Source: a bacterium UBA7470 (lineage in GTDB: Bacteria > Pseudomonadota > Gammaproteobacteria > Burkholderiales > Burkholderiaceae_C). From it: a stretch of DNA of 9,631 nucleotides. Location: positions 2,600 through 12,230 of the forward strand of contig DLPA01000114.1 in the NCBI GenBank assembly GCA_002479815.1, given 5' to 3'. Under the pieces are notes generated by a model. That model searched no databases. It was not told where the DNA came from and saw only the letters and a list, made by a program, of their open reading frames with translations. Position 1 is the stretch's first letter; the number at the start of each line of letters is the position of its first letter. The position numbers and the translations under genes were made by a program. Shown in pieces: positions 1-7,102 of this stretch.

Positions 1-309
1 CAAACACGGTCGTGCCATCCGTTGCTTGGTAGCTGAAGGTATCAGTCGCCGCCGTATTGCCCGTGTGCTGATACACCGCCCAACCGTCAACGGTCAGCCA
101 CAACGTGCCATGACTGCCTGTGATTTGCTTGAAGCCATCAGCCGCTGTGTACGTGGCGTCGGTGCTGTTGGGCAAGTTGGCCCACGGGATCGCATTCACA
201 ACCGCCATGCGCAGAGGCAGCACACCATAGGCATCATTGCTCAACCAGTTGTAGGGTTGGTATGAGTTGGCGCTTGTATTCCATACGCCTTGCTCTAGAC
301 CGCCGACAG
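1..309 (-). other. Start of a further cadherin/VCBS-like module at the left edge of the giant protein
   Basis: After the last Ig-like module the frame reads on through LEQGVWNTSANSYQPYNWLS, HGTLWLTVDGWAVYQHTG and DTFSYQATDGTTVF before leaving the window. The combination of GTLWLTVDGWAVYQ and DTFSYQATDG is the ending pattern of VCBS or cadherin-like (tandem-95 type) modules. The assignment to one of these families is tentative, and the module appears incomplete. Confidence 0.55.
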
Positions 310-3300
310 TGAGGGTGCGGCTGTCCTCAGGAAATAACAGCAGCTCTTGCGTGTGGGCAGCACTGCGGTTGCCTGCGCCATCGCTGGCACTGATCTGTAC
401 TGCAAACACACCGCCAGCACTAGGCAGGCTGGTGCTGGGCACGGTCAATTGCCATAGGCCACCCGCGTTCGGCGTGATCGTTTGTTGGTTCACACCGGCA
501 CTGGTGACCCAAACCACATCGACTTGGCTGCCCACTTCGGCAGTGCCCCCAAGCGGCACGCCCCCAGTGGCCTCACTGGCGGTGATGACACCATCACCCG
601 CCACCACCGCCAAGGTAGGCATACTGGGTGTTTGTGTGTCCACCGCATACGCGCCACTGCTGGGCAACCCTGCCACGGGGTTGCCTGCCAAGTCGGTCAC
701 ACCAGCGCCATTCAGTACGATGTGATGCCCGCTGGAGGTGCTGTTGGGCGTGGGGGTGAATTGCGCCGTCCATGTTTGTCCTCCGTCGCTGCTGCTGAGT
801 AGGGACAACGTGCCACCGCCTGCGCTCAAATCGTTCAAATCCAGCCCCATCACCGGCTGGGTGAAGCTCATCGTCACCAAGGCCGTGCGATCTGTGAGTA
901 CCGTGCTCGGGCTGATGCTCACAACGACTCCGGGCGCTTGGGTGTTCAGGCCAAGGCTGAGGCTGTTGCTGGCAAGGCTGGCATTGCCCGCCCGATCTGT
1001 GAATGCACCAGCAGGCAGGCTGATGCTCCAAACGCCGTCGCTCAAAGCGGGGGGCTGCAAGGTGGCGGTATAGAGGGAGGGATCAGCCGCATCGACTTGC
1101 CAGTTCGTCAGGCCACCTGCGGCGCTGCCGTTGACTTCTAAGCGCAGATCACTGGCATCCAACGTACCGGCTTTGGGAATATCGCTGAGTTGCAGACGCA
1201 GCACGGCGGTTTGCCCCACCATCAGCCCCCCACTGCCGACACTCAACTTTGCTTCAGGTGCGCTGGTGTCTGTGGTGATGCCAGTGAACGCCGAACTGTT
1301 TTTATTGATAGCAATGTTACCAATTTCATCAAGCGCCAGAATCGAATATTGCATCAACCCCGTGAGCTGATGGCTGGGCACCACCCATGTGACTTGGTAA
1401 TGTTGCCCCGAAACGATGCTGGGCGTGACGGTTTGCCCCCCTAAGCTGACCGTGGGCACACTGGCTGGAGCCGCATCAAGGCTGAAGTTCAAAGTCACGG
1501 TGTCACCCACTTTGGCCCAGCCCCCACTGGCATCGGTATTGGGGTTGCTGGTACTGAGGTTGACACTGCCAATCACCGGCGCTTGTGTGTCGATGAGGAT
1601 GCTGGAGTTGTTCGTGCTGCTGGTGACTGTGGTGGCATTGCGCCCCGGGTCTTGCACGGTCAGAGAAAACGCCATTGTGCCTTGGGCATCGCTGCTGATG
1701 ATGGTGCGGGTGGCGCTGTAGTTGTTCACGCCGGTGTCGGCTTTCAAGGCCGCTGCGACACCGCCCAAGCTGGCGCTGCTGGTTTTTAAGTCGATCGGCT
1801 CCGATGTGGTGAAGTTCAGCGTCACGGTGTCGCCTGCTTTGGCGTGCGTGCCTGAACTGTGGCTGGTGCTCAGGCCGACGGCAGTGAGCATCGGGGGGTG
1901 GGCATCGGCGACCACGGCACTGGCATCGCTGGTATGGGTGACTGCGCTCAACGCATTGCCCGCCACATCTTGCGCCTGAATGGAGAAATTGACGTTTCCA
2001 TCCGAATCGCTGGCATTGAGCACGCGCGTGGCGGTGTAGGTGGTTCCGCCTACCCAATTGAGGGTGGCGCTGTTGCCGTTGATCGTGACCACACTGCCAT
2101 TGATGTCCAAGGCTTCAGAGGCCACCATGCGCACCGTCACGGTGTCGCCTGCGATGGCAATCGCAGGGTTTTGATGGCTGCTGCTGATGCTGACACTGCT
2201 GAAGTTTGGGGCTTGAGTGTCCACCCTGAAATTGACATTAGCACCGATGGCGGCATAACTCAAATCGGCTGCCACCCCCATATGGATCGCACTGTTGATG
2301 CTGCCATTGCCGCTGCTGAGGTCGATGGCCGAGGGGGGCAAGCTGATCCCGTCGGCATCGTCATCCCCAGCTTGAATCGTGTAATTGAATGTTTGACTGC
2401 TGTCATTCCACGATGCGAAACGATAGTGATCTCCCACACGCAAGGCCAATTGAGGAGGCGTACCCGTGCCCACATCCACAGCGACTGCCTCATTGAAACT
2501 CAAGGCCACGCTGACCGTATCGCCCACATTCAGGGTGCTGAAAATGGGATCATCGTGACTCAGCGTGAGGCTTTGAATTTTGGGGGCAGGGGGGGGCGCA
2601 TTGACATCCAAATTGCTCACCACCATGTGGCTGAATGCGGGCGCGGTGTTGCCCGCCATGTCGCTGATGCTGCTGCCCGCATAAGACAGGCGAACCGCCG
2701 CGCCTGACAGGTTGATGCTGTTGGGCATGAACAAAAGCATCACAGCCGTGCTGCCCGATGCGCCGTCGCTGGTCGCACTGGTGGGCGAGTAAGGGATGTT
2801 GTTCACATACAGCGTGAAATCGGACGGGTTAGGGCTAAAGCCATTCAGCAGTTCATCAAACGACAACACCACTGCGGCCACCCCCATGCCATCGACCGAA
2901 ACCGTCGCCGATAGCGGTCCCGGACGCTGCACATCCACCTGCCAGTCCACCCCATTGCCCACGGCCCCACTTGCATGACCTGCCGCATCGGTTTGGCGCA
3001 CTTGAATGCTGTGGGGCGCGTGGGTGCCAGCCGCAATGGTGAAGGTGTTGCCGCTGCCTGTCGTCCATGTGCTGCCTGCGTTGGTGGAGTATTCCCACAC
3101 TGCATCGGCTTCCAAGCCTGAAACTTCGACCACACCGCTGAGAGCCAAGTTGTCCAAGGGCGAGCCATTCACCGAGTCCGATTGCAAACCCAACACAGGG
3201 CCAAGGGGGGCATCCACATCCACCGTGATGATCCGTGCAGAAGAGGCGGCACTGGTGTTGTTGCCTGCATCGGTGGCAGTGGCGGTGATTTGATGAGTGG

Positions 3301-6142
3301 TATTCGTGCTGAGGGCCACATCCGTTTGAAAAATGCCGGTTGCATCCACCGTGACTGTGGTCAGCAAGGAAGCGCCACCGCCCTCGTCGTCGTACAGCTT
3401 GATCGTTGCCCCAGGTTCCGCCTGCCCTGAAAGGGTCAACGCCGTGGATGAACTGGTGATGCCATCGCTTTTAGAACGCCCTGTGTCGTCAGCCGTCGCC
3501 AGCGTTACCCCTGTGGGGGCGCTTGGGGCCACGTCATCGGTGACTGTGAAATAGACCGTCGAGGTGGCCGACAAGCCCGTCGCATCCGTCGCCCGCACCA
3601 CCACACTGTGGCTGCCATGACCGAGCGAACTGAGTTGTGGCACTGTCAACGTGGTGCCATTCACCACCACACGACCATCGCCCGCCATGCCATCGACACT
3701 GGCAATCGCATAACTCAAAGCATCCCCTTCAGGATCGGTGGCACTCACTTGCCCCAAACTCACCGCACCACTGGCACTGTGGATCAAGCTGGCACTGCTG
3801 GCGGTGAAAACGGGTGCGGAAGGGGCATCGCCCACCTCCGTCACTTGCACTGTCGCGGTGGCGGTTTCCGCAGTCATCAGGCTGGTTGATAAGCTGTTGG
3901 GATTGCCCATAGAGGTCGATCCAGCCGCCAGTAAAGTCGTGCTGTTGTGAACCCGATAGCTGACGGTGGCCGCCTCCCCATGAATGCCGTCGGGCACATA
4001 GCGCAGCTCATACGACGGCGGCAAGTAATAGGCGTTGCTGCCAGACAAGGATGTTGCAAGAATTTCATTCACGTTTGCACCGCTGACGGCATACCATTTG
4101 CCGTACCCCGTCAGTCCGGTGATCCCCAGACCCAAGGCGGTTGCAGGCAAGTCAGGGTCGTCAACCTGTGCGCCACTGGCCCCTGTCAAGGTGGACGAAG
4201 GCCAGGTGATGCCCGCACTGTCCTCGCTCACCGTGCCCAAGGTAAAACTGGTGCGCCCCAGCATCGGCGCGTCATCGACAGCAGTCACCGTGATATAGCC
4301 CATCGCCGCCGAGGTGACAACGCCACTGGCATCCGTCAACGTGCCGTTAAGGGTCTTGCGTTGCGTGCTGGGTGCATCGCCCGTGTGGATATATTGCACC
4401 GTGCGGGCCAAGTCTTGCAATTGCGCCAAACTCAACGCACTGGTGAAGGTGAACGTCAGTGGCTCCCATTTGCTCGTCGCCGCCGTGTTGACCGTGCCCA
4501 CGGTGGTGCTGCCGAGTTTCAAGTTCAAACCATCGCGCCAAAAACCGCTGCCGCTGATGCTGGGCAGACTGAGTTGGTCGGCGGTTTCTGCATTGGTATT
4601 GAGACTCAATGACAAATTGCCGCCCGCAAAGTCCGGCACAAGGTTGGTGACGTGGGCAGCAAATGTGATGTTGGGCAGCGCGATGGTGGACGTTTGCTCG
4701 ACTGCGGGAATTTGATACAAGCCATCAATCGTTGCGACTTTTGCCAGCACAGGGGTCACTTGTTTGCCTGCCGCATTCAGCATTTTGGGCGGATTTGCCT
4801 CGGAATACCCAAAGCCATTCGCCAACACCAAGGCCGTTTTCCAATCGTTGCCCGAGCCATAAGGGTTGAATTGCAGCCAACTGTCCACGCCGTTGGTTCC
4901 CCAGCGTGCAAAACCCGTGGCGAAGGGGTCGATGTCGCCAAAGCTGGTGATTTTGATGCTGTCGTAGCCACCACCGTTATTGCTGATGCTGAAGTCAGTG
5001 ATCGTGGCGACACCCGCGTACAAGGAACCGTTGACGGCAATCAAATCATTGCCAGCACCGGTGGTGATGACATCGGCATCCGTGGCTGTGCCTGACAGCA
5101 GCTCTATCCAGTCGTTACCGCTGCCGCCCATGATCGTGTCGCTGCCGCTTTGCCCCAGCAAGGTGCTATTGCCAGCCGTCACGCTCAAAACGTCGTTGCC
5201 ATTCCCACCATCCAGCGTATTGGCGCCTCCACTCCCCCCATTGAGCGTGTCGTTGCCGTCCTCCCCCCTTAGCCAGTTGCTAGCGCCTGAAACGGTGATG
5301 ACATCGTTTCCGTTGCCGCCAAAAGGTCTTGTAGAAGACCAGCCGGTCAAGACATCGTTGCCCTCATCGCCGTAAATCCGGTCAGAGTCATTCCCATTGA
5401 GCGTGTCATTCCCGTTGTCTCCATAAATGAAAAACTGCCCCGTGTGCGTGGTCAGCGTGATGGAGTCATGCCCATCATAGCCATATAAGGATCTGGACCA
5501 TGAACTGGCGTTTTCCTCCGCAATGAAAACGTCATTGTTTGCACTGCCCGTATAAAAAGCCGTGATCGTAAAAAACAGGCTTGTCTCCACATCAGACACA
5601 CCGGCAACCGCCCCGACCGACACCGCATCCACTGGCCCTTGTTGCCACTCCAGCACCCAGTCGCCGTGACGGGTGGCGGCTCCCGTCAAATTGGTGGATG
5701 CGGCAACATCGGCCTGCGTCAAACGTCCCAACTCTTGCAGCAGCACCCGCCCTTCCTCACTGGCGGCGGCATCACAGCCGTAAATCAGCCAATCGCCATC
5801 AGGGGCCAAGGCGCTGCCAATGCGAGCGAGCAAGGGTTGGTACGCCGCCACGTCACTGGCGACCAGACGGGTCGGCCCGAGACTCAACGCACCCGCACGC
5901 CCGTGCCCCAGCCAATGCAGGGCGGCTAAATTGCTGCGCCCCTCTAGAGCTTGCACCATTTGTTCGAGTGCATCGCGGCTGGGGTCTAAGCGCACCACCT
6001 CCCGCCCGCTGGCGGTCATCAACACCGCCAGCACATCGGCTTGGGCCACGTCATTGGCGATGAACACCACCTCGGTCGTCAAGCGCGATGACGCAGATGA
6101 AATCGCTGGCGTGCTCGAAAAGGCGGACGTGTAAGTGGGCAT
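1..6142 (-). CDS. Giant DUF4347 / RTX / Ig-like repeat surface or secreted protein (N-terminal ~2047 aa, C-terminus beyond window)
   Basis: Reading the minus strand from the ATG at 6142-6140 gives an open frame with no stop to base 1, about 2047 codons, so the protein is larger than shown. The start is supported by AAGG seven bases upstream and by the DUF4347 domain beginning about 20 residues in. There is no N-terminal signal peptide (MPTYTSAFSS...), which fits type I secretion with a C-terminal signal not visible here. Domain order: DUF4347 (aa ~22-170); RTX-type repeats (aa ~198-370); a linker rich in Gly and Asp (aa ~375-480); cadherin-like modules typical of DUF4347 proteins (aa ~482-870, with linkers such as VTAVDDAP, VTEVGDAP and VTDDVAP); then bacterial Ig-like modules to the edge, many joined by VDTQAP-like linkers. 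Residues are dominated by Ser, Thr, Ala, Gly and Asp, and Cys is very rare. Relatives are described as adhesins or biofilm-type surface proteins. The role is inferred from architecture; no secretion genes are in the window. Confidence 0.93.
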   Translation of the reverse strand, partial: MPTYTSAFSSTPAISSASSRLTTEVVFIANDVAQADVLAVLMTASGREVVRLDPSRDALEQMVQALEGRSNLAALHWLGHGRAGALSLGPTRLVASDVAAYQPLLARIGSALAPDGDWLIYGCDAAASEEGRVLLQELGRLTQADVAASTNLTGAATRHGDWVLEWQQGPVDAVSVGAVAGVSDVETSLFFTITAFYTGSANNDVFIAEENASSWSRSLYGYDGHDSITLTTHTGQFFIYGDNGNDTLNGNDSDRIYGDEGNDVLTGWSSTRPFGGNGNDVITVSGASNWLRGEDGNDTLNGGSGGANTLDGGNGNDVLSVTAGNSTLLGQSGSDTIMGGSGNDWIELLSGTATDADVITTGAGNDLIAVNGSLYAGVATITDFSISNNGGGYDSIKITSFGDIDPFATGFARWGTNGVDSWLQFNPYGSGNDWKTALVLANGFGYSEANPPKMLNAAGKQVTPVLAKVATIDGLYQIPAVEQTSTIALPNITFAAHVTNLVPDFAGGNLSLSLNTNAETADQLSLPSISGSGFWRDGLNLKLGSTTVGTVNTAATSKWEPLTFTFTSALSLAQLQDLARTVQYIHTGDAPSTQRKTLNGTLTDASGVVTSAAMGYITVTAVDDAPMLGRTSFTLGTVSEDSAGITWPSSTLTGASGAQVDDPDLPATALGLGITGLTGYGKWYAVSGANVNEILATSLSGSNAYYLPPSYELRYVPDGIHGEAATVSYRVHNSTTLLAAGSTSMGNPNSLSTSLMTAETATATVQVTEVGDAPSAPVFTASSASLIHSASGAVSLGQVSATDPEGDALSYAIASVDGMAGDGRVVVNGTTLTVPQLSSLGHGSHSVVVRATDATGLSATSTVYFTVTDDVAPSAPTGVTLATADDTGRSKSDGITSSSTALTLSGQAEPGATIKLYDDEGGGASLLTTVTVDATGIFQTDVALSTNTTHQITATATDAGNNTSAASSARIITVDVDAPLGPVLGLQSDSVNGSPLDNLALSGVVEVSGLEADAVWEYSTNAGSTWTTGSGNTFTIAAGTHAPHSIQVRQTDAAGHASGAVGNGVDWQVDVQRPGPLSATVSVDGMGVAAVVLSFDELLNGFSPNPSDFTLYVNNIPYSPTSATSDGASGSTAVMLLFMPNSINLSGAAVRLSYAGSSISDMAGNTAPAFSHMVVSNLDVNAPPPAPKIQSLTLSHDDPIFSTLNVGDTVSVALSFNEAVAVDVGTGTPPQLALRVGDHYRFASWNDSSQTFNYTIQAGDDDADGISLPPSAIDLSSGNGSINSAIHMGVAADLSYAAIGANVNFRVDTQAPNFSSVSISSSHQNPAIAIAGDTVTVRMVASEALDINGSVVTINGNSATLNWVGGTTYTATRVLNASDSDGNVNFSIQAQDVAGNALSAVTHTSDASAVVADAHPPMLTAVGLSTSHSSGTHAKAGDTVTLNFTTSEPIDLKTSSASLGGVAAALKADTGVNNYSATRTIISSDAQGTMAFSLTVQDPGRNATTVTSSTNNSSILIDTQAPVIGSVNLSTSNPNTDASGGWAKVGDTVTLNFSLDAAPASVPTVSLGGQTVTPSIVSGQHYQVTWVVPSHQLTGLMQYSILALDEIGNIAINKNSSAFTGITTDTSAPEAKLSVGSGGLMVGQTAVLRLQLSDIPKAGTLDASDLRLEVNGSAAGGLTNWQVDAADPSLYTATLQPPALSDGVWSISLPAGAFTDRAGNASLASNSLSLGLNTQAPGVVVSISPSTVLTDRTALVTMSFTQPVMGLDLNDLSAGGGTLSLLSSSDGGQTWTAQFTPTPNSTSSGHHIVLNGAGVTDLAGNPVAGLPSSGAYAVDTQTPSMPTLAVVAGDGVITASEATGGVPLGGTAEVGSQVDVVWVTSAGVNQQTITPNAGGLWQLTVPSTSLPSAGGVFAVQISASDGAGNRSAAHTQELLLFPEDSRTLTVGGLEQGVWNTSANSYQPYNWLSNDAYGVLPLRMAVVNAIPWANLPNSTDATYTAADGFKQITGSHGTLWLTVDGWAVYQHTGNTAATDTFSYQATDGTTVF
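310..3534 (-). repeat. Tandem bacterial Ig-like modules of the giant protein (aa ~870-1945)
   Basis: About ten beta-sandwich modules follow one another, bounded by linkers near 3530 (VAPSAP), 3205 (VDAPLGP), 2925 (VQRPGP), 2600 (VNAPPPAP), 2214 (VDTQAP), 1895 (ADAHPP), 1590 (IDTQAP), 1262 (TDTSAP), 935 (LNTQAP) and 630 (VDTQTP). Four neighbouring modules share a GDTVT(L/V) strand, at roughly 2530, 2150, 1830 and 1500, so the period there is about 320-375 bases. The 2925-2600 module looks like a SwmB-type domain (SFDELLNGF...DFTLYVNN...ISDMAGNTAP). The DNA copies are clearly diverged, so this is old duplication and not a recent identical array. Modules of this kind act as stalks in surface adhesins. 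Confidence 0.8.
3535..4700 (-). repeat. Cadherin-like modules of the giant protein (aa ~482-870)
   Basis: Three successive beta-rich modules are seen. The first ends in a segment reading VQYIHTGDAPSTQRKTLNGT, TLTDASG and VTAVDDAP. The second carries SEDSAG, a segment GKWYAVSG and LRYVPDGIHGEAATVSYRV, ending in VTEVGDAP. The third contains SATDPEGDALSYAI and HSVVVRATDATGLSATSTV, ending VTDDVAP. These phrases are characteristic of the cadherin-like tandem modules that follow DUF4347 in other giant proteins. Exact domain borders are approximate because they were set by eye from linker motifs. Confidence 0.75.
5033..5551 (-). repeat. RTX-type (hemolysin) calcium-binding nonapeptide block (aa ~198-370)
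   Basis: About nine glycine/aspartate-rich units of the GGxGxDxLx type are visible, including YGDNGNDTLNG, YGDEGNDVLTG, FGGNGNDVITV, RGEDGNDTLNG, LDGGNGNDVLSV, LGQSGSDTIMGG, GGSGNDWIELL and TTGAGNDLIAV. Such units form calcium-bound parallel beta-rolls that fold after export by type I secretion systems. Several units are degenerate and the block is interrupted by short insertions, for example around aa 265-275 and 350-356. It sits directly after DUF4347 near the N-terminus, not next to a C-terminal secretion signal, so it may serve as a calcium-dependent structural module. Confidence 0.88.
5633..6079 (-). other. DUF4347 domain of the giant protein (aa ~22-170)
   Basis: The segment opens with the strand TEVVFIANDVAQ, continues with VVRLDPSRDALEQM and LAALHWLGHGRAGALSLG, then DGDWLIYGCDAAASEEG, and ends with ADVAASTNLTGAATRHGDW. 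This succession is the recognisable DUF4347 pattern found at the N-terminus of very large bacterial repeat proteins. His80 (in LGHG) and Cys123 (in YGCD) each follow a hydrophobic strand. That placement resembles the His-Gly and Gly-Cys dyad of clan CD cysteine peptidases, including the C80 domain of MARTX toxins. The family assignment is confident; any peptidase activity is inference. Confidence 0.88.
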
Positions 6143-6149
6143 TGCAAAA

Positions 6150-6153
6150 CCTT
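6150..6153 (-). promoter_or_regulatory. Ribosome binding site of the giant gene
   Basis: On the minus strand AAGG lies seven bases before the ATG at 6142. It is the only purine-rich match in the vicinity and supports this ATG as the start. Confidence 0.6.
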
Positions 6154-6203
6154 GTCATAAGAGGTGGAACGAACCAATCATCAAACATCCGGCAGGATTT
6201 GCG

Positions 6204-6223
6204 TATCCCCAGAATATGTGATT
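6204..6223 (+). repeat. 20-bp direct repeat, copy 1 (TATCCCCA...)
   Basis: TATCCCCAGAATATGTGATT matches copy 2 at 6304-6323 in 16 of 20 positions, with TATCCCCA fully conserved. The two copies are exactly 100 bases apart, in the same orientation and within the divergent intergenic region, so they are candidate regulator binding sites. Confidence 0.6.
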
Positions 6224-6260
6224 CATGCGATCTATGTGACTGCCCAGCATCGCCTACAAC

Positions 6261-6303
6261 TGTGGAGCGATTGTGGAGTGACCCAGCCCTCACAAGCTCC
6301 ACA
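6261..6303. repeat. TGTGGAG repeat cluster: two tandem 11-bp units and one inverted copy
   Basis: TGTGGAGCGAT (6261-6271) is followed directly by TGTGGAGTGAC (6272-6282), matching in 9 of 11 positions and one helical turn apart. GCTCCACA at 6296-6303 is the exact reverse complement of TGTGGAGC at 6261-6268. The spacing resembles stacked operator half-sites, but the binding protein is unknown. Confidence 0.5.
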
Positions 6304-6323
6304 TATCCCCAAAATTTGCGATA
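6304..6323 (+). repeat. 20-bp direct repeat, copy 2 (TATCCCCA...)
   Basis: TATCCCCAAAATTTGCGATA is the second copy of the repeat at 6204-6223. It ends about 27 bases before the probable response regulator start at 6350 and abuts the AGGCATATGCCT palindrome. Confidence 0.6.
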
Positions 6324-6334
6324 GGCATATGCCT
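6323..6334. promoter_or_regulatory. Perfect 12-bp palindrome AGGCATATGCCT
   Basis: This sequence equals its own reverse complement and lies about 16 bases before the ATG at 6350. It could be an operator for a dimeric regulator. It contains an ATG at 6329 that is an alternative, less likely start of the response regulator. Confidence 0.45.
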
Positions 6335-6349
6335 TTACTCTTACGGACA

Positions 6350-7090
6350 ATGGAAGTTATGAACATCACCGTTTCCACCACGCAGCAGTTTCCACCGACC
6401 AACCATGCCGCTGTGCGTGTATTGGTCGTTGAGGATGAAACCCCAGTCAGAGAGCGTTTATGTGCCACTGTCGCCGCAGACGCACGCTTGAGCTTGATCG
6501 GCAGTGCGCCATCCGTGGCCACTGCCAAACGCTGGTTGAGCGACAGCCGCCGTAAAATTGACGTGCTTTTGGTCGATTTGGGCTTGCCCGATGGATCAGG
6601 CTTGCAATTGATTGCCGATTGCAGACAGTGGCGACCGCATACCGCCATGATGGTGATGACCATGTTTGGAGACGAACGGCATGTGTTTGCAGCACTGGAA
6701 GCGGGTGCATCTGGCTATCTGCTCAAGTCCAGCGATTCCCATGCCATCGTCGATCATATTTTGGATTTGCATACGGGAGGCTCCCCCATCACCCCCACTG
6801 TGGCCCGCCTGGTATTGCAACGTCTTCATGCTCAAACTCAACCACAGGCATCGCCGCCGCCCGCGCCCACCCTTGACAGTGTTCTATCAAGTGCAGAAGA
6901 GGCCTTATCAGCAAGAGAAATTGAGGTGTTGCAATTGATCGCCGTGGGCTACAGTTATGCAGAAATTGCTCGGCGATTGAGCATCTCGGTTCATACCGTC
7001 ACCACTCATATTCGCCGGATTTACCAAAAGCTAGAAGTTCACTCTCGCTCTGCTGCGGTACATGCGGCAGGGCAGCGAGGGCTGCTGTAA
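6350..7090 (+). CDS. NarL/FixJ-family two-component response regulator
   Basis: A 246-residue DNA-binding response regulator that is phosphorylated by a histidine kinase and then controls transcription. The receiver domain spans residues ~22-140. It has acidic residues Glu28 and Asp29, the phospho-acceptor Asp76 in VDLGLPDGSG, Thr104 in VMTMFGD and Lys126 in YLLKSS, so all key positions are present. A Pro/Gln/Ala-rich linker (~160-183) leads to a LuxR-type helix-turn-helix (~185-246) with LSAREIEVLQLIAVGYSYAE and SVHTVTTHIRRIYQKLEV. The frame stays open upstream to a GTG at 6164, but that extension shows no family character and covers the control region. ATG 6329 and ATG 6359 are alternatives; none has a strong ribosome binding site. 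The sensor kinase gene follows after 12 bases, so the two are almost certainly cognate. The target genes are unknown; the divergent giant gene is a candidate. Confidence 0.92.
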   Translation: MEVMNITVSTTQQFPPTNHAAVRVLVVEDETPVRERLCATVAADARLSLIGSAPSVATAKRWLSDSRRKIDVLLVDLGLPDGSGLQLIADCRQWRPHTAMMVMTMFGDERHVFAALEAGASGYLLKSSDSHAIVDHILDLHTGGSPITPTVARLVLQRLHAQTQPQASPPPAPTLDSVLSSAEEALSAREIEVLQLIAVGYSYAEIARRLSISVHTVTTHIRRIYQKLEVHSRSAAVHAAGQRGLL

Positions 7091-7102
7091 CCCTATTGCC
7101 TT

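Larger units (their letters stand above)
6143..6349. promoter_or_regulatory. Divergent intergenic control region
   Basis: This stretch of about 207 bases separates the giant gene (leftward) from the response regulator (rightward). It must hold promoters in both directions, but no pair of -35 and -10 boxes is convincing in either. On the minus strand TTGATG (6184-6179) followed by TTATGA is a weak candidate, though it would leave a very short leader. The region holds several repeat families listed separately. It also contains two TATGTGA direct copies, at 6215-6221 and 6233-6239, 18 bases apart. It is noticeably richer in A and T than the flanking genes. Confidence 0.65.

Noticed and set aside
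1486..2158. Recent identical DNA repeat array in the Ig-like region
   Set aside because: The shared GDTVT strand gives short similar stretches, but flanking sequence is well diverged, so this is old domain duplication and not a variable-number repeat.
1859..2707. Long plus-strand open frame (282 codons) inside the giant gene, with others at 3947-4612 and 594-1031
   Set aside because: They are antisense or shifted shadows of the repetitive, G+C-rich giant gene; their translations are His/Arg/Gln-rich and low-complexity with no known domain.
6164..6349. Extension of the response regulator upstream to the GTG at 6164
   Set aside because: The added ~62 residues have no resemblance to a receiver domain and would span the repeats of the control region; downstream ATG codons fit the usual family length.
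6051..6350. Minus-strand 99-residue frame across the intergenic region
   Set aside because: It overlaps the start of the giant gene in another frame, has no recognisable domain and no ribosome binding site.
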